Part shown: positions 45,601 through 52,267 of the stretch, piece after piece
Layout: each line of letters opens with the position of its first letter
Position numbering within the stretch: the stretch's first letter is position 1
From: Phlebotomus papatasi
Taxonomy: Eukaryota > Arthropoda > Insecta > Diptera > Psychodidae
Assembly (NCBI RefSeq): GCF_024763615.1
Contig: NC_077223.1
Coordinates: 52,886,627 to 52,950,626 of the forward strand
Reading direction: 5' to 3'
Length of the DNA: 64,000 bases
Notes under the pieces: model-generated
Seen by the model: the letters and a program-made list of their open reading frames with translations, nothing else
Told to the model about the DNA's origin: nothing
The model's database searches: none
Made by a program: the position numbers and the translations under genes

Positions 45601-46390
45601 AGACCGAATAGCAAATATTTGCACACTCTATTAAATGTGATGTAATATGTGGGAAAATGGAGAAAATTGTATCATACAGAAGCTATATGGATGTAGAATT
45701 TTGTGGAGAACATTTAAATAAATTGAGTTCTCAGGATGATTAAAGTCTTTAAAAAAGTACTGAAAATTAGTTATCCATTTTCTTAGCAAAGCCCAAAGTT
45801 TATTTGAAGCTTTTATGATGTTATCGCAAGAGATTACCCACCAACTGTTGATTTCCCAAGAGACAGATCAAAAGAAAAGGATAAAGTAGATTATCATGAA
45901 AATTGCCTCAATTTCATGGGAAAATTTTCCTCGTCCGAATGATTGAATAATTTATAAGTTTTGTTGATTAATCTGACTCTATTTTCATAAATCACCCAAC
46001 AGAAAGGATGTCCGTCTGCCTATTCAGTTGCAACGTGCGATGGCAGCAGAAGCTGAAGCAGCCAGGGAAGCTCGTGCCAAAGTTATTGCTGCTGAAGGAG
46101 AACAGAAGGCGTCAAGAGCCCTCAGGGAAGCATCAGAGGTCATCGGAGATTCACCAGCGGCCCTCACTTTGCGTTACTTGCAGGTCAGTGTCTTCTGATT
46201 TTATGCAGATAATTTTTAAAAAAATCAGAAGAGCCTTTTTTCACCTCAATTTCATTCTATTTTTTAGACACTTAACACAATTTCTGCCGAAAAGAACTCA
46301 ACCATTGTGTTCCCGATTCCCATTGATTTATTCAGGACACTAATGCCAAACAATCAGGCCCCTATAAAGCATCCCGAGATGTCCCTCTAA
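9616..46390 (+). CDS. Stomatin / MEC-2-like band 7 protein, seven coding exons
   Basis: Coding exons are 9616-9724, 39942-40127, 40186-40268, 42988-43191, 43483-43538, 46003-46183 and 46268-46390. They total 942 nt, encode 313 residues and join in phase at every GT-AG junction. An in-frame TGA directly precedes the ATG at 9616. The protein has a Pro/Gly-rich N-terminus, then one membrane-inserted hydrophobic stretch at residues 52-73 with the conserved hairpin proline (P66). The SPFH/band 7 domain follows, with VVQEYERAVIFRLGR, VDAVVYYRV, VKDVRLP-like and AMAAEAEAAREARAKVIAAEGE segments. Stomatins sit on the inner face of the plasma membrane as oligomers and modulate ion channels; MEC-2 is the worm touch-receptor member. 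Exon 1 is separated from the rest by about 30.2 kb, so its assignment rests on the in-phase join (CAT G | CT GAA). The other exons are secure. Which insect stomatin paralogue this is cannot be decided here. Confidence 0.9.
9725..12860 (+). other. Start of stomatin intron 1 (9725-39941)
   Basis: The donor is G|GTGAGA. This first part is single-copy-looking AT-rich DNA without a recognised exon. It contains the spaced ACCAGGCG repeats at 10809-11219. ORFs of 60-90 codons at 10423-10865 and 11573-11935 show no family resemblance that I recognise. Confidence 0.5.
10809..11219. repeat. Three ACCAGGCG motifs at about 200-bp spacing
   Basis: ACCAGGCGTCC, ACCAGGCGCCT and ACCAGGCGTCC begin at 10809, 11009 and 11208, i.e. 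200 and 199 bp apart. A T-rich stretch precedes the first two (TTATATTTC, TATAATTT). Apart from the motif I see little similarity between the intervening segments. They may be the last recognisable part of an old 200-bp tandem array, or a set of protein-binding sites. Confidence 0.4.
12861..14215. mobile_element. Possible TIR element hosting a TTAA MITE
   Basis: The left side begins TAGGGGAGGGTGGGGCAGTT, followed by TCA. On the right, near 14195-14215, lies TGAAACTGCCCCTCACGCAC, whose reverse complement ends GGGGCAGTTTCA. The shared part is short and the right terminus (CCCCTA) is not visible, so the boundaries are uncertain. Confidence 0.3.
13534..14014. mobile_element. piggyBac-like MITE, TTAA family, copy 2
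   Basis: TTAA at 13534-13537 and 14011-14014 flanks a copy of the element at 7630-8166, with the same CCCATTC.../...GAATGGG ends and internal sequence. It is about 50 bp shorter because of internal deletions. It carries the same CCGCCATTTTGAGC motif. Confidence 0.8.
14216..15029. other. Intron 1 segment, nothing recognised
   Basis: AT-rich, with no exon, RNA gene or terminal repeat that I can support. Confidence 0.45.
15030..15240. mobile_element. Short TIR element (TTAAGGGGTTACGTGGG ends)
   Basis: The left end TTAAGGGGTTACGTGGGTC is mirrored at the right by GGCCCACCTAACTCCTTAA. TTAA stands at both outer edges. The left end with its inner continuation (ACTAAAAACACAGCATG) matches the start of the large interrupted element at 20501. 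Confidence 0.6.
15241..15780. other. Intron 1 segment, nothing recognised
   Basis: AT-rich sequence between two elements; no feature supported. Confidence 0.4.
15781..17605 (+). mobile_element. 1.8-kb phrase-built repeat, full copy A
   Basis: The copy starts GGGACAGATAATCCTAACCG and ends in a hairpin GTGAGATTgTTAAGAATCTCAC followed by CTAA. Copies B (20546-22373) and C (47853-49677) have the same ends and nearly the same length (1825-1828 bp). The left subterminal sequence TAGGTGAGATTCTTAAC is an inverted copy of the right hairpin. Inside, a module of about 290 bp recurs three times in diverged form: GAACCGGAGATA, then CCTTATAGCTCGGGTCAGGG, then ACATACTAAAATTT. Near the right end are CAAAATGGCGGAAGGAGGGG and a GGCCGG/GGAC tract at 17441-17471. 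There is no transposase. A small frame at 17252-17479 (75 codons) is discussed as a finding. Confidence 0.85.
17606..19547. other. Intron 1 segment, nothing recognised
   Basis: About 1.9 kb of AT-rich DNA. I see no exon, RNA gene or repeat boundary. Confidence 0.45.
19548..20070. mobile_element. MITE, family 'GGGGAGACTGGGGCA', host of a nested MITE
   Basis: Left end TAGAGGAGACGGGGGCATAA. The right end is decayed (CCCGGTCTGCCCTA). The interior aligns with the clean element at 28464-28677, except that a GGGGCACC-family MITE is inserted at 19693-19894 and the right half has gained a perfect-looking palindrome at about 19937-20045 (GCATTTGCTTTGTGTCTG arms). Confidence 0.65.
19693..19894. mobile_element. 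Foldback MITE, family 'GGGGCACC', nested copy with proven TA duplication
   Basis: A 202-bp hairpin from TAGGAGGAAGTGGGGTACCT to GGTGCCCCACTTCCCCCTA. It lies inside the 19548-20070 element at a point that reads TTTCCTCAA-TA-[MITE]-TA-TTCCTT. The uninterrupted relative at 28464-28677 reads TTTCCTAAATATTCCTT there, so one TA became two on insertion. Confidence 0.9.
20546..22373 (-). mobile_element. 1.8-kb phrase-built repeat, full copy B
   Basis: Reverse-oriented full copy of the family at 15781. It has the same GGGACAGATAATCC start (at 22373, minus strand) and the same hairpin plus CTAA end (at 20546). The GGCCGG tract is at about 20681-20710. The small frame of copy A is also open here (20667-20903, 78 codons). 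Confidence 0.85.
22439..23985. mobile_element. Non-autonomous element, family 'TACCGTCG', intact copy
   Basis: The 1547-bp element has inverted ends TACCGTCGTTGCGGGTGACT and AGTCACCCGCAACGACGGTA, with TA on both sides. An inner inverted pair (TGCAAAGTCACCCGCACCG near 23750) repeats the terminus. Two internal regions are themselves inverted copies: CATCTTG-TTTTGACGTTTCTGTCCGCCATTTT near 22950 and its counterpart near 23610. AAATTTTAGTATGT at 23015 and ACATACTAAAATTT at 23569 belong to these arms. A conserved hairpin GCCTCAACC...GGTTACTGAGGC lies near 23375-23403. No transposase ORF. Confidence 0.8.
24078..24425. repeat. Inverted repeat, about 350 bp
   Basis: The arms are TTTTTTAGTGGACAAGATTT with CTCGGAATGGGTTTATC on the left, and the inverse of GATAACCCTATTCTGAAAAATCTTGTCCACCGAAAAG on the right. 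It is probably a MITE or the subterminal hairpin of the surrounding element. Confidence 0.6.
24628..26849. other. Intron 1 segment, no gene recognised
   Basis: Mostly AT-rich. The part at about 24950-25260 is more GC-rich and looks single-copy, and has a 92-codon minus-strand frame (24819-25097) without a domain I recognise. It may be a conserved non-coding or enhancer segment; that is a guess. Confidence 0.4.
26850..27071. mobile_element. Palindromic MITE-like element
   Basis: ATGCTTCGTATAATCCCAAG...AATGACTAAATTTTTTCC on the left is mirrored on the right by GGAAAAATTTAGTCATT...CTTGGGATCGTACGAAACAT. The outermost bases diverge, so exact ends are uncertain. Confidence 0.6.
27072..27627. other. 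Intron 1 segment, nothing recognised
   Basis: An 80-codon plus-strand frame at 27176-27418 has no domain I know. No repeat boundary is seen. Confidence 0.4.
27628..27843. mobile_element. Foldback MITE, family 'GGGGCACC', copy at 27.6 kb
   Basis: Runs from TAAGGGGAAGTGGGGCACCT to GGTGTCCCACTTTCCTCTA, with the family interior (CTCCTACTTTTAAAT and TTATCATCATATAATTTAGC). TA is at both ends; 216 bp. Confidence 0.8.
28464..28677. mobile_element. MITE, family 'GGGGAGACTGGGGCA', uninterrupted copy
   Basis: The 214-bp element begins TAGGGGAGACAGGAGCAAAA and ends TTTTGCCCCAGTTTCCTCTA. It aligns with 19548-20070 and supplies the empty insertion site (CCTAAATATTCCTT) for the MITE nested there. Confidence 0.8.
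28678..30307. other. Intron 1 segment, no gene recognised
   Basis: From 28830 to 29560 the sequence has a loosely symmetrical pair: CCCAAAGTTAGGCATTTTTC with CAGCCAAAAGTTTCTT near 29010, and its inverse near 29375-29415 (AAGAAACTTTTGGCAGCTGA). This is another foldback of about 700 bp. The stretch 29940-30300 is GC-richer and single-copy-looking, with short frames on both strands that I do not recognise. Confidence 0.45.
30308..31578 (+). mobile_element. Phrase-built repeat, diverged subfamily (copy E)
   Basis: A variant of the 1.8-kb family in which the end hairpin reads GCTGAGATTgTAAAGAATCTCAGC followed by TAA. The left 310 bp (30308-30621) is a long hairpin with arms GGTAGCTGAGATTCTTTACA...GACCTCGAAATGCGTGCATCTC and their inverse. 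The rest carries two of the shared modules: ACATACTAAAATTT at 30953 and 31220, GAACCGGAGATATAGCC, and CTTCTAGTTCGGGTCAGG. CAAAATGGCGGAAGTAGGGG and a (GGAC)n tract at 31421-31436 follow. The small frame of copies A-C is open here too (31232-31456). Confidence 0.75.
31579..32290. other. Intron 1 segment with degenerate phrase-family DNA
   Basis: No gene. The part near 32030-32120 (GTTTGGCCTAAAGGCATGGT, then GCAGACGGACGGAC) resembles the GGAC-tract end of the phrase family. CACTTCCGCGAAGTGATTGAACGGACTTC at 32203-32231 is mirrored at 32473-32500, so the SINE at 32291 lies between inverted arms. Confidence 0.4.
32291..32460 (+). mobile_element. tRNA-derived SINE, family B, copy 1
   Basis: The head has a near-perfect A box (TAGCTCGGTTGGTAGAGC) and a B-box-like AATTCAAGCCTGGGT, then GGAGGCAGAATTTTTTTCCT. 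A tail block CACTTGTTCTGATTATCGCT, then CTCTGTGCACA, follows. Head, TCCTGTCTC block and tail block recur in the same order at 63161-63315. The weak anticodon arm and the shared non-tRNA body argue against a working tRNA. Confidence 0.65.
32515..33596. mobile_element. 1.1-kb TIR element (AGGGTAAGGGCTCATAATTTT ends)
   Basis: The left end TAGGGTAAGGGCTCATAATT, then TTGGACAG, is mirrored by CTGGACAAAATTATGAGCCT, then TTCCCCTA. TA is at both ends. Short direct repeats TTTTGGACAACTTGGTTA, ACTTTGGACAACTTGG and CTCTGGACAATTTGG occur at about 32720-32790. No transposase is seen; 95- and 86-codon frames at 32952-33496 have no recognised domain. Confidence 0.7.
33683..33782. promoter_or_regulatory. Cluster of four CRE/ATF-like octamers in stomatin intron 1
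   Basis: TGACGTCG (33683-33690), TTACGTCA (33701-33708), CGACGTCA (33742-33749) and TGATGTCA (33775-33782) lie within 100 bp, each one or two changes from TGACGTCA. CACGTGAG precedes them. A dense group of bZIP-type sites inside an otherwise AT-rich intron could mark an enhancer of the surrounding gene. Confidence 0.4.
33783..38008. other. Intron 1 segment, 4.2 kb, no gene recognised
   Basis: AT-rich sequence without recognised exons, RNA genes or TIR elements. Frames of 60-85 codons occur on both strands (e.g. 35384-35605, 36056-36567) but show no domain I know. Confidence 0.45.
38009..38542. mobile_element. piggyBac-like MITE with TTAA and CCCTCTAACGG ends
   Basis: TTAA at 38009-38012 and 38539-38542 flanks perfect inverted ends CCCTCTAACGG/CCGTTAGAGGG. 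Just inside the left end is a perfect hairpin, AAGACCGCCTTCAGGCGGTCTT (38026-38047 region). No ORF of note. Target site, C-rich end and subterminal hairpin all fit a non-autonomous piggyBac element. Confidence 0.8.
38543..39941. other. End of stomatin intron 1
   Basis: No element is recognised. The acceptor TTTGCAG at 39935-39941 precedes exon 2. Confidence 0.5.
40806..41729. mobile_element. 0.9-kb TIR element with GGCGAGAAGTGG repeats, in stomatin intron 3
   Basis: The left end TAGGGTGGAATCACCAGTTC is answered at the right by CCGGTTATTCCACCCTA, with TA at both sides. The dodecamer GGCGAGAAGTGG occurs at 41190-41201 and 41463-41474 and inverted at 40837-40848, with looser forms at 41225 and 41495-41520. 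No transposase ORF. Confidence 0.65.
41730..42987. other. Stomatin intron 3, right part
   Basis: Intron 3 spans 40269-42987. This part is AT-rich with no exon; the segment near 42115-42260 (ATATCGCGGTGTTTGTATAT, then CTGGCCGTTACC) resembles degenerate repeat DNA. Confidence 0.4.
44122..44493. mobile_element. Palindromic MITE-like element, about 370 bp
   Basis: TGTTCTCTTCAATTCTTC...GTTCGCCAGAATGTAC on the left is matched by GTACATTCTGGCGAAC...AAGAATTGAAGAGAACA on the right. The inner arms also pair (GTGTGGGTCTTCTTC with GAAGAAGACCCACAC; AAAATATTTTTATTT with its inverse). The arms are imperfect, which suggests some age. Confidence 0.7.
45457..45487. repeat. Solitary hairpin end of the phrase-built repeat family
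   Basis: AAGTGAGATTgTTAAGGATCTTACTT closely resembles the terminal hairpin of the 1.8-kb family (GTGAGATTgTTAAGAATCTCAC), with no other part of the element nearby. Confidence 0.45.
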
Positions 46391-47852
46391 ACACTTCAAG
46401 CAATCACCAGGATCTCCTCCCAAATGAGATCACAAAGACTTTTCCTCAAGTAATTTGCAAAGGAATTTTCTCGATGTGTGTAATTCAAACGGTTTCTTGA
46501 ACCTTCAAATCTACGTGAGAAGAACAAAATTAAATAGTTCTTAAGAAATTATCTTTAGATGTTGTTAACGTCTCTTTACACAATTATCAACGCAAAAGGA
46601 ATTATGCATGTAATTTTATACTTCGCCAAGGAAGTGTTTTAAAAAAAGAAGATTTTAAACAAAAAGTCTAAATGCAAAAACTGTTGATGCAACAGATAAC
46701 GAAACAATGAATTAAAAAAGAATAACTTAAAATAGGTAAAAAAAAAATATAAGAATAAAAACCAAACATTAACAAAATTACGCTTAAAGACGTGGTAAAG
46801 AACATGAAAGAAAAAAACTCACTGAATAAACAAAATGGTTCTATTTACAATGACTAATTAAAATTATAATAAAAAAAATTGATAAATAAACTAAGGAGAT
46901 TTTATATTATTAAGTAAATAAATGAGAAAGTTTGGGTGTTTTTATCAAAATTATTAATATGAAATAATTATTCACGAATATTATTGTGACATTGCACGAT
47001 ATATTGTTAATGATTGAAGAACATTTCGAAAGGTTCTTAGTGTCTTTTATCTCTCTTAAGTGTCATTGATTTCATATTAGCAATGTATGGAAAAAAAATC
47101 AAAGGAATAAAAAAGTATAAAAAAGAAATTATTAATTGATATGCTCTGTGAACGTAAAATTATATGGGGGGAAAGCAATCAGGATTTTAACTTCAAAAAT
47201 TTATAATGATTCGTTATTCTTTAAAACAGGACATATGAAAATGAAAATTTTTTTCGAAGAGATATTATTATAATAAAAAGATCTTTTAATTTAATACACT
47301 AACAATAAAAAAAATTGTAATACAAAATTGCAGTAGATATCGGTTATCGAGTAAAAGCTTATGTGATATAGGCTATCTTGAATCTTGATTGATCCAAAAA
47401 ATTAAAATTTTGATTTCACTTATTTATTAACTTATTTATTAGATTGATAAAAAATATGATATGGAACCCAATTTGATTATGAGGCCAAAATTGCCAAATA
47501 AAAAAAAAATTCCTTGTATAATCTTTGATCAGTCCCAATAAGGTAAAGTTTTACATCCCACAGAAATTAATGTTTACAAGAAAATCTCATCTCATAAAAA
47601 GTTTTAGATTAAACGTTTTTCAGTGTATTTTGATCCAATGTAAACACAACCCTTTCCTCCGCAATGCGATTGGGTTATGTAAAAATAAATTACAGACTTT
47701 GGTAACAGAAACTTTACATTTTATCGATATTATTGTATTTGTGGTGAAAAGGGGATTGGCATACACTCCTCTATTTCTGCCAAACACATTGTCAGAATTA
47801 ATAAAATAATCGGAAAAAGCATTAAAAAAAAACAAATGTATTACTTTAGAAA
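46391..47852. other. Stomatin 3' UTR and downstream AT-rich DNA
   Basis: Several AATAAA signals follow the stop (for example near 46753, 46826, 46884 and 46916), so the exact poly(A) site cannot be chosen by eye. A 94-codon frame at 47525-47809 is unrecognised. No other gene is visible. Confidence 0.5.
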
Positions 47853-49677
47853 GGGACAGATAATCCTAACCGGCTTATGTAGGTGAGATTCTTAACGTTA
47901 GCTAACTCGGAGTGCATGCAAATTCGATTTAGAGCTGAAATTGTGAGTCGCCATTCAGTTATCTTGAATCAAATTCGTGAAATTATACAAATTTTGTATT
48001 TAAACCAAAATATCAAGGATTGGGATGAACTGGCACAAAAGTGATATATGGGTGAAATGTAGACCAGAATGTACTCTATAATTTTCCTATAGAACATGAT
48101 CTCATCGATTACTCAGAAGCCAAGATAAGCGAGGTTTTTTGTTTCTTAACTTTTTTTTTCATCCAGAGTGCCCCAAGTGTTCATTTGTTGAATTTCAACT
48201 ATATCAAAGAATTGTTGTATTTTGTGGGACTTTCCATTTAAAACCATATTTTAAGTGTCTTTGTGGAGTAGAGGCAGTCAAATTGGCATCTGAGTGATTT
48301 CAAAGCGTTATTATGGGAAAAATCAATTTTTTCACACTTAAACGGCAAAATCGGAGTGATAGAGTAGTCTGAGCGGAAAATGATGTATGGACGAAATGTA
48401 GAGACAAATGTCCTCTACAATTATGTCGAAGTAATCATCAAAATCGGTTTAGCGACAGTCGAGATAATTGAGGTTATGTGATATTGAAATTGGTTTTTCG
48501 ACTGTGGCGCCCCTGGTGTTGGTCCCACGAAGTTCAAATATTCTAGAAAGTTGTAGCATTTGGTGAGATCTTTCGTTTAAGCCCTCATTCATCAAAATCG
48601 GCCACATAGAACCGGAGATATGATTTTTTGAATTTCGTGAACTTTGACCCCTCATATCTCCGGTTCTGTTTTAACCACAGCGCACTTACGCACCATTTTG
48701 GAAACGTCCTAGACTGGGCTACAACATACTAAAATTTAATTAACTTGCACAAAGGAATTTTTGAGAAAAATGATTTTGAATTTCGATGAATTTTGACGCT
48801 ATCGCACCGCCACCTATGGTGACTTTTTGAACTTCCATATGAAAGTGCTCATCGATACGAAACCAAAAAGGTAAAATTTAGGTCGCTATGTTAATTAGAA
48901 CCGGAGATAGAGGCCGGTCAATGTTCGAACTTTGACCCCTTATAGCTCGGGTCAGGGGTTATGGATCGACTTAAGGTTTTTTTTGTTTGATAGGTATAAT
49001 CAACGGCTACAATATACTAAAATTTCAGCCCGATTGCATAAGGAATTTTTGAGTTATTTAACTTTTAAGATTTAAAAATTTTCTTTTTAATAATAGCGCC
49101 CCTAGCGGTAGTTTTACGAACTTGCGATGTTAGAAGGAGAAGTGGCATTTCACGAGAGCTTTCCAAAAAGCCCACATTTTTTAAATTCTGACAATTAGAA
49201 CCGGAGTTATGGCCATTTTAAGATTTTTTTTTGTACCCTTATAGCTCGGGTCAGGGGCGTCGGGGGACCTTAAGTTTGGTATTGATGGAAAGCCCTAAGG
49301 CCCAGCTATAACATTCTAAAATTTGAGCCCGATCGATGCCATAGGGGCGGAGCCATTAAGAAAACAAAAAAAGGGGGGTCTTCAAAATGGCGGAAGGAGG
49401 GGTGGGGGGTGGGGGGTCAATGCACCAAGTTGCAATTTTCATACGATATATAACCTTTGCCGAAAACCGCAAGTCGATATCTCTTTTAAGTTTAGGAGCT
49501 ATTAAGCTCCAAAGAGCGGCCGGACGGACGGACGGACGGACGGGAACGGTTTTTAGCCATCCATATATTCGTGATCAGGAAGTGTCAAAACACATTCTGG
49601 CAAAGTTTGGGGCCAATCGGAGGACATGAGATTTTGTTAGGATTATAGTAGGTGAGATTGTTAAGAATCTCACCAAA
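47853..49677 (+). mobile_element. 1.8-kb phrase-built repeat, full copy C
   Basis: 1825 bp from GGGACAGATAATCCTAACCG to the hairpin GTGAGATTgTTAAGAATCTCAC and CAAA, the last bases being a variant of the CTAA seen in copies A and B. It has the three internal modules of copy A; ACATACTAAAATTT is exact at 48724 and single-mismatch at about 49011 and 49309. Its GC tract reads GGCCGG then (GGAC)n at 49516-49545, where A and B have (GGCC)n. The small frame is open at 49323-49505. Confidence 0.85.
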
Positions 49678-50699
49678 TACTACAATTTAAAGGGCTGGCA
49701 AAATGTTTCAACCTTGCAGAATGCTTGAACTCTTGACTTAGATCATCTATAACCGTCAAAGAAGTTTTTCATCATTTGTCTACTAGACTAGAATACTAAA
49801 AGTGTTTCAATTCATAAAAAAATAATTATTAACATCCATTAGAGCATTTCAGTTTTATCGAGGTATTTTTCACAGAATGATTATCGAATCACAAAACCCA
49901 TGGAAATCGATTTAGGAGAACTGTCCCAAATTTCGGACAATTTGTAATATGGGACTTTTCTTTTGATTCTTAGATTTTCAAAAAAAAAGTTTAGTTTTTT
50001 TTACTGTATTGAAGGTATTGAAGGTCTTTAACACTATAATCAAGACCCGGTCTAATTGACCGGTTTAAAATTAACACATTTAAACGGTACTATAAGAAAC
50101 CCAGTTCGAGATATTGTTCACTTATGGGGAGGAGGGGCATAAAACATCGGAAGTCGATATCTCTTACCGTTTGGCTTCCTGACTTAAAATTCGTAAAATC
50201 AAAGAAAAGACGATATTTAAATAATTTTCGATACTTTACTGATTCATTACTGATTGAAGCTATATGACAACCAAGTTCGAAATTTCAAGACCTTTGAGAG
50301 AACTAGCCATACATAGAATATGTTCCATTTTTCCTTTGAGCTCCGCAAATAATTTAATTGAAACAAATCAATTACGGTACTATACCGATTCATTAGCGTT
50401 TGATAACGGTGAAGTCGGACTGAAAATTTCAAGACTTTCAAAAAAAAGTATACAAATTTGAACAATCCCGTTGAAAATTAAATCATCTCGAGTGGTCGAT
50501 TTTTGATTTTCGAAAATTCAAAATTGGGAATTTTGAGGTCATATGGACGAAATGTTCACCTGATCGACTTATATACAACATATTCGAAATTGAATGAAAT
50601 AGTTAGGGCCAAATTTTAAGTATACCAAAAATCATGATTTCGGAGGGGTTGGAGGGAGTGAGAGGTGGTTTCTGAAATATTATTATTATTAATCATATT
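49678..50699. other. Intergenic with degenerate phrase-family fragments
   Basis: CGGAAGTCGATATCTCTTAC, then CGTTTGGC, at about 50138-50165 echoes the CAAGTCGATATCTCTTT phrase of the 1.8-kb family. A short hairpin ACCGGTCTAATTGACCGGT lies near 50047-50066. No gene is seen. Confidence 0.4.
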
Positions 50700-51018
50700 G
50701 GGATATTTGCTACAATGTAATCATTTTATATTGCTGTTGTATTCTGTTTTATTATATGCTGTTGTATACCGTGTTGGAAGAATCTGCTAATTCTCCATGA
50801 AGGAGCACCTTCCCTGTAGTGTAGATGCTTCTTCCATACACCCGGAGTTCTTTGGACAGAGGCCCTGCGTTTTACAACGTTTTATCACAGTGAAAATGTC
50901 TTTTCCTATTCAGTAGTTTGCACTGGGCGGGATTCGAACTCACAACTGTGAAAGTCGAGTCAGAGATCTCATCCGCCCAAGACCCAACGGTCTTGCTTAT
51001 TGCGCCACTGAGATCCCC
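50700..51018 (-). mobile_element. tRNA-derived SINE, family A, copy 2
   Basis: Read on the minus strand from 51018: GGGGATCTCAGTGGCGCAAT forms the A-box head, and GAGTTCGAATCCCGCCC the B box at 50928-50942. A body of about 200 bp follows (CAGGGCCTCTGTCCAAAGAA, then CTCCGGGTGTATGG). The tail is AT-rich with CAACAGCATATAAT/CAACAGCAATATAA near-repeats. The head and body align with 6700-6900. The A and B boxes are better preserved here than in copy 1. Confidence 0.7.
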
Positions 51019-52267
51019 AGTTTCGGAAATCGTTATCGTTAGATGTTAATTAGGAGGGGTCATCGAAGACCGGAAATCAATATCTTGTATAATTTAAACT
51101 GTAAAACGGTGGCAAGTAGAAAAAGATTCTGTTCTTTGAGTTCAAGCAGTAAAATCAGTTTTTAAGGGGTTTTAATTTCGAGACCTCGTAGTCATTGAAA
51201 CCTCAAATATAGTAGTAAATTATTTGAATTTATTTCATTTTAAATATTAATACATTATGAAGTTTTTAGTCATGGTTCTTCGTTACGTGACAAACCACCA
51301 AAGACTTATGATAAAATCTTGATTTCATCTTCAGTGGTTTCAAATGTGATTTCCTGGGGATTTTCTCTTATCGTTTGTTCAGATGGTATCATTCACACAA
51401 TGCTTGGCAATCAATTTGGCGCATTTGGTGTGATTTAGTGAGGATCTGTCCTATATACACCAAATTTTTATAAAGTAGCTTTATTTAGTGATTTTTCTCT
51501 TCAGTAAATTTTCCATTATCCTAAGCTCTTTAAAGAATGTTTACAATTGTCTCAATTGTGTGATTTTTCTATAATAAATGTCAGAATTACAAATGTTTGA
51601 TTTTATTGCTTTTGAAATTTCCTCGTAAATTTAATTTTATTTAATTGCTTTGAACACACCTTTCTTAACATTATTTTTAAATAAATAATGTTAATGTTCT
51701 CGGTTGAGGATTATTTATTTTAACATGCCAATATGATAACTATAGTTTACTTCCATAGAGCTTAAGGATGAATGGGATACCGGTGTCCCAAAAATAAAAA
51801 CTAATTTTTCAGACTATTTAGAGGACAACATAACTTTCTTTAGTCAAAATTATGTTTTTGTTTTTGGGACACCGGTGTTCCACGTCCTTAAAGGGTTAAT
51901 CGCGCATTGGTAGAAGATGCATAACGTGTTAAAATATTTTAATCAAGAAATTGCCAGGCCACAGAAAGTTTTAAGAAGTAGGACGTTGGTTTTATAACAC
52001 AATGTCCCGAGCTTGAATTCTCTTTAAATAAAAATGTTCAAATTATATTTAGTCAATGCCACTGCACTTAATTCCTTAGGGCTTGGCATTGACACTCTAT
52101 CATGTACAAGAAAAATAATACTGAATGTGCAGAAGATCAAGTTCCTCTACCTACAGGATCTTGTGCCAAGAATTATTATTATTCTTAATTAGTTGCCTGA
52201 AATCTCATTGTAAAAATCACAAATTGTTCTGGGAAGATTTTTTGTTAGTAAGTTCGTTCAAATGAAT
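51019..52267. other. Intergenic, 3' of porcupine
   Basis: No gene is recognised. It includes a TTAA-type palindrome at 51765-51899; the rest is AT-rich. The 3' UTR of porcupine should lie just left of 52268 on the minus strand, but no AATAAA is evident close by. Confidence 0.4.
51765..51899. mobile_element. TTAA-type palindromic MITE (partner of 4539-4663)
   Basis: The right end CGTCCTTAAAGGGTTAA matches the ends of the 4539-4663 element. The interior is a hairpin with arms GGGATACCGGTGTCCCAAAA and TTTTGGGACACCGGTGTTCC. The left TTAACCC is decayed (GAGCTTAAGGATG). Confidence 0.5.

Larger units (their letters stand above)
43539..46002. other. Stomatin intron 5 (2.5 kb)
   Basis: Donor AT|GTAAGT, acceptor CCCAACAG. 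It contains the 370-bp inverted repeat at 44122-44493, a perfect hairpin AAAAGGGTCAA/TTGACCCTTTT near 44626-44651, and a solitary repeat-end hairpin at 45457-45487. The rest is AT-rich without features. Confidence 0.5.

Noticed and set aside
50923..51018. Working tRNA gene on the minus strand
   Set aside because: The region between the A and B boxes is too long and irregular for a cloverleaf, and the body is shared with 6700-6900.
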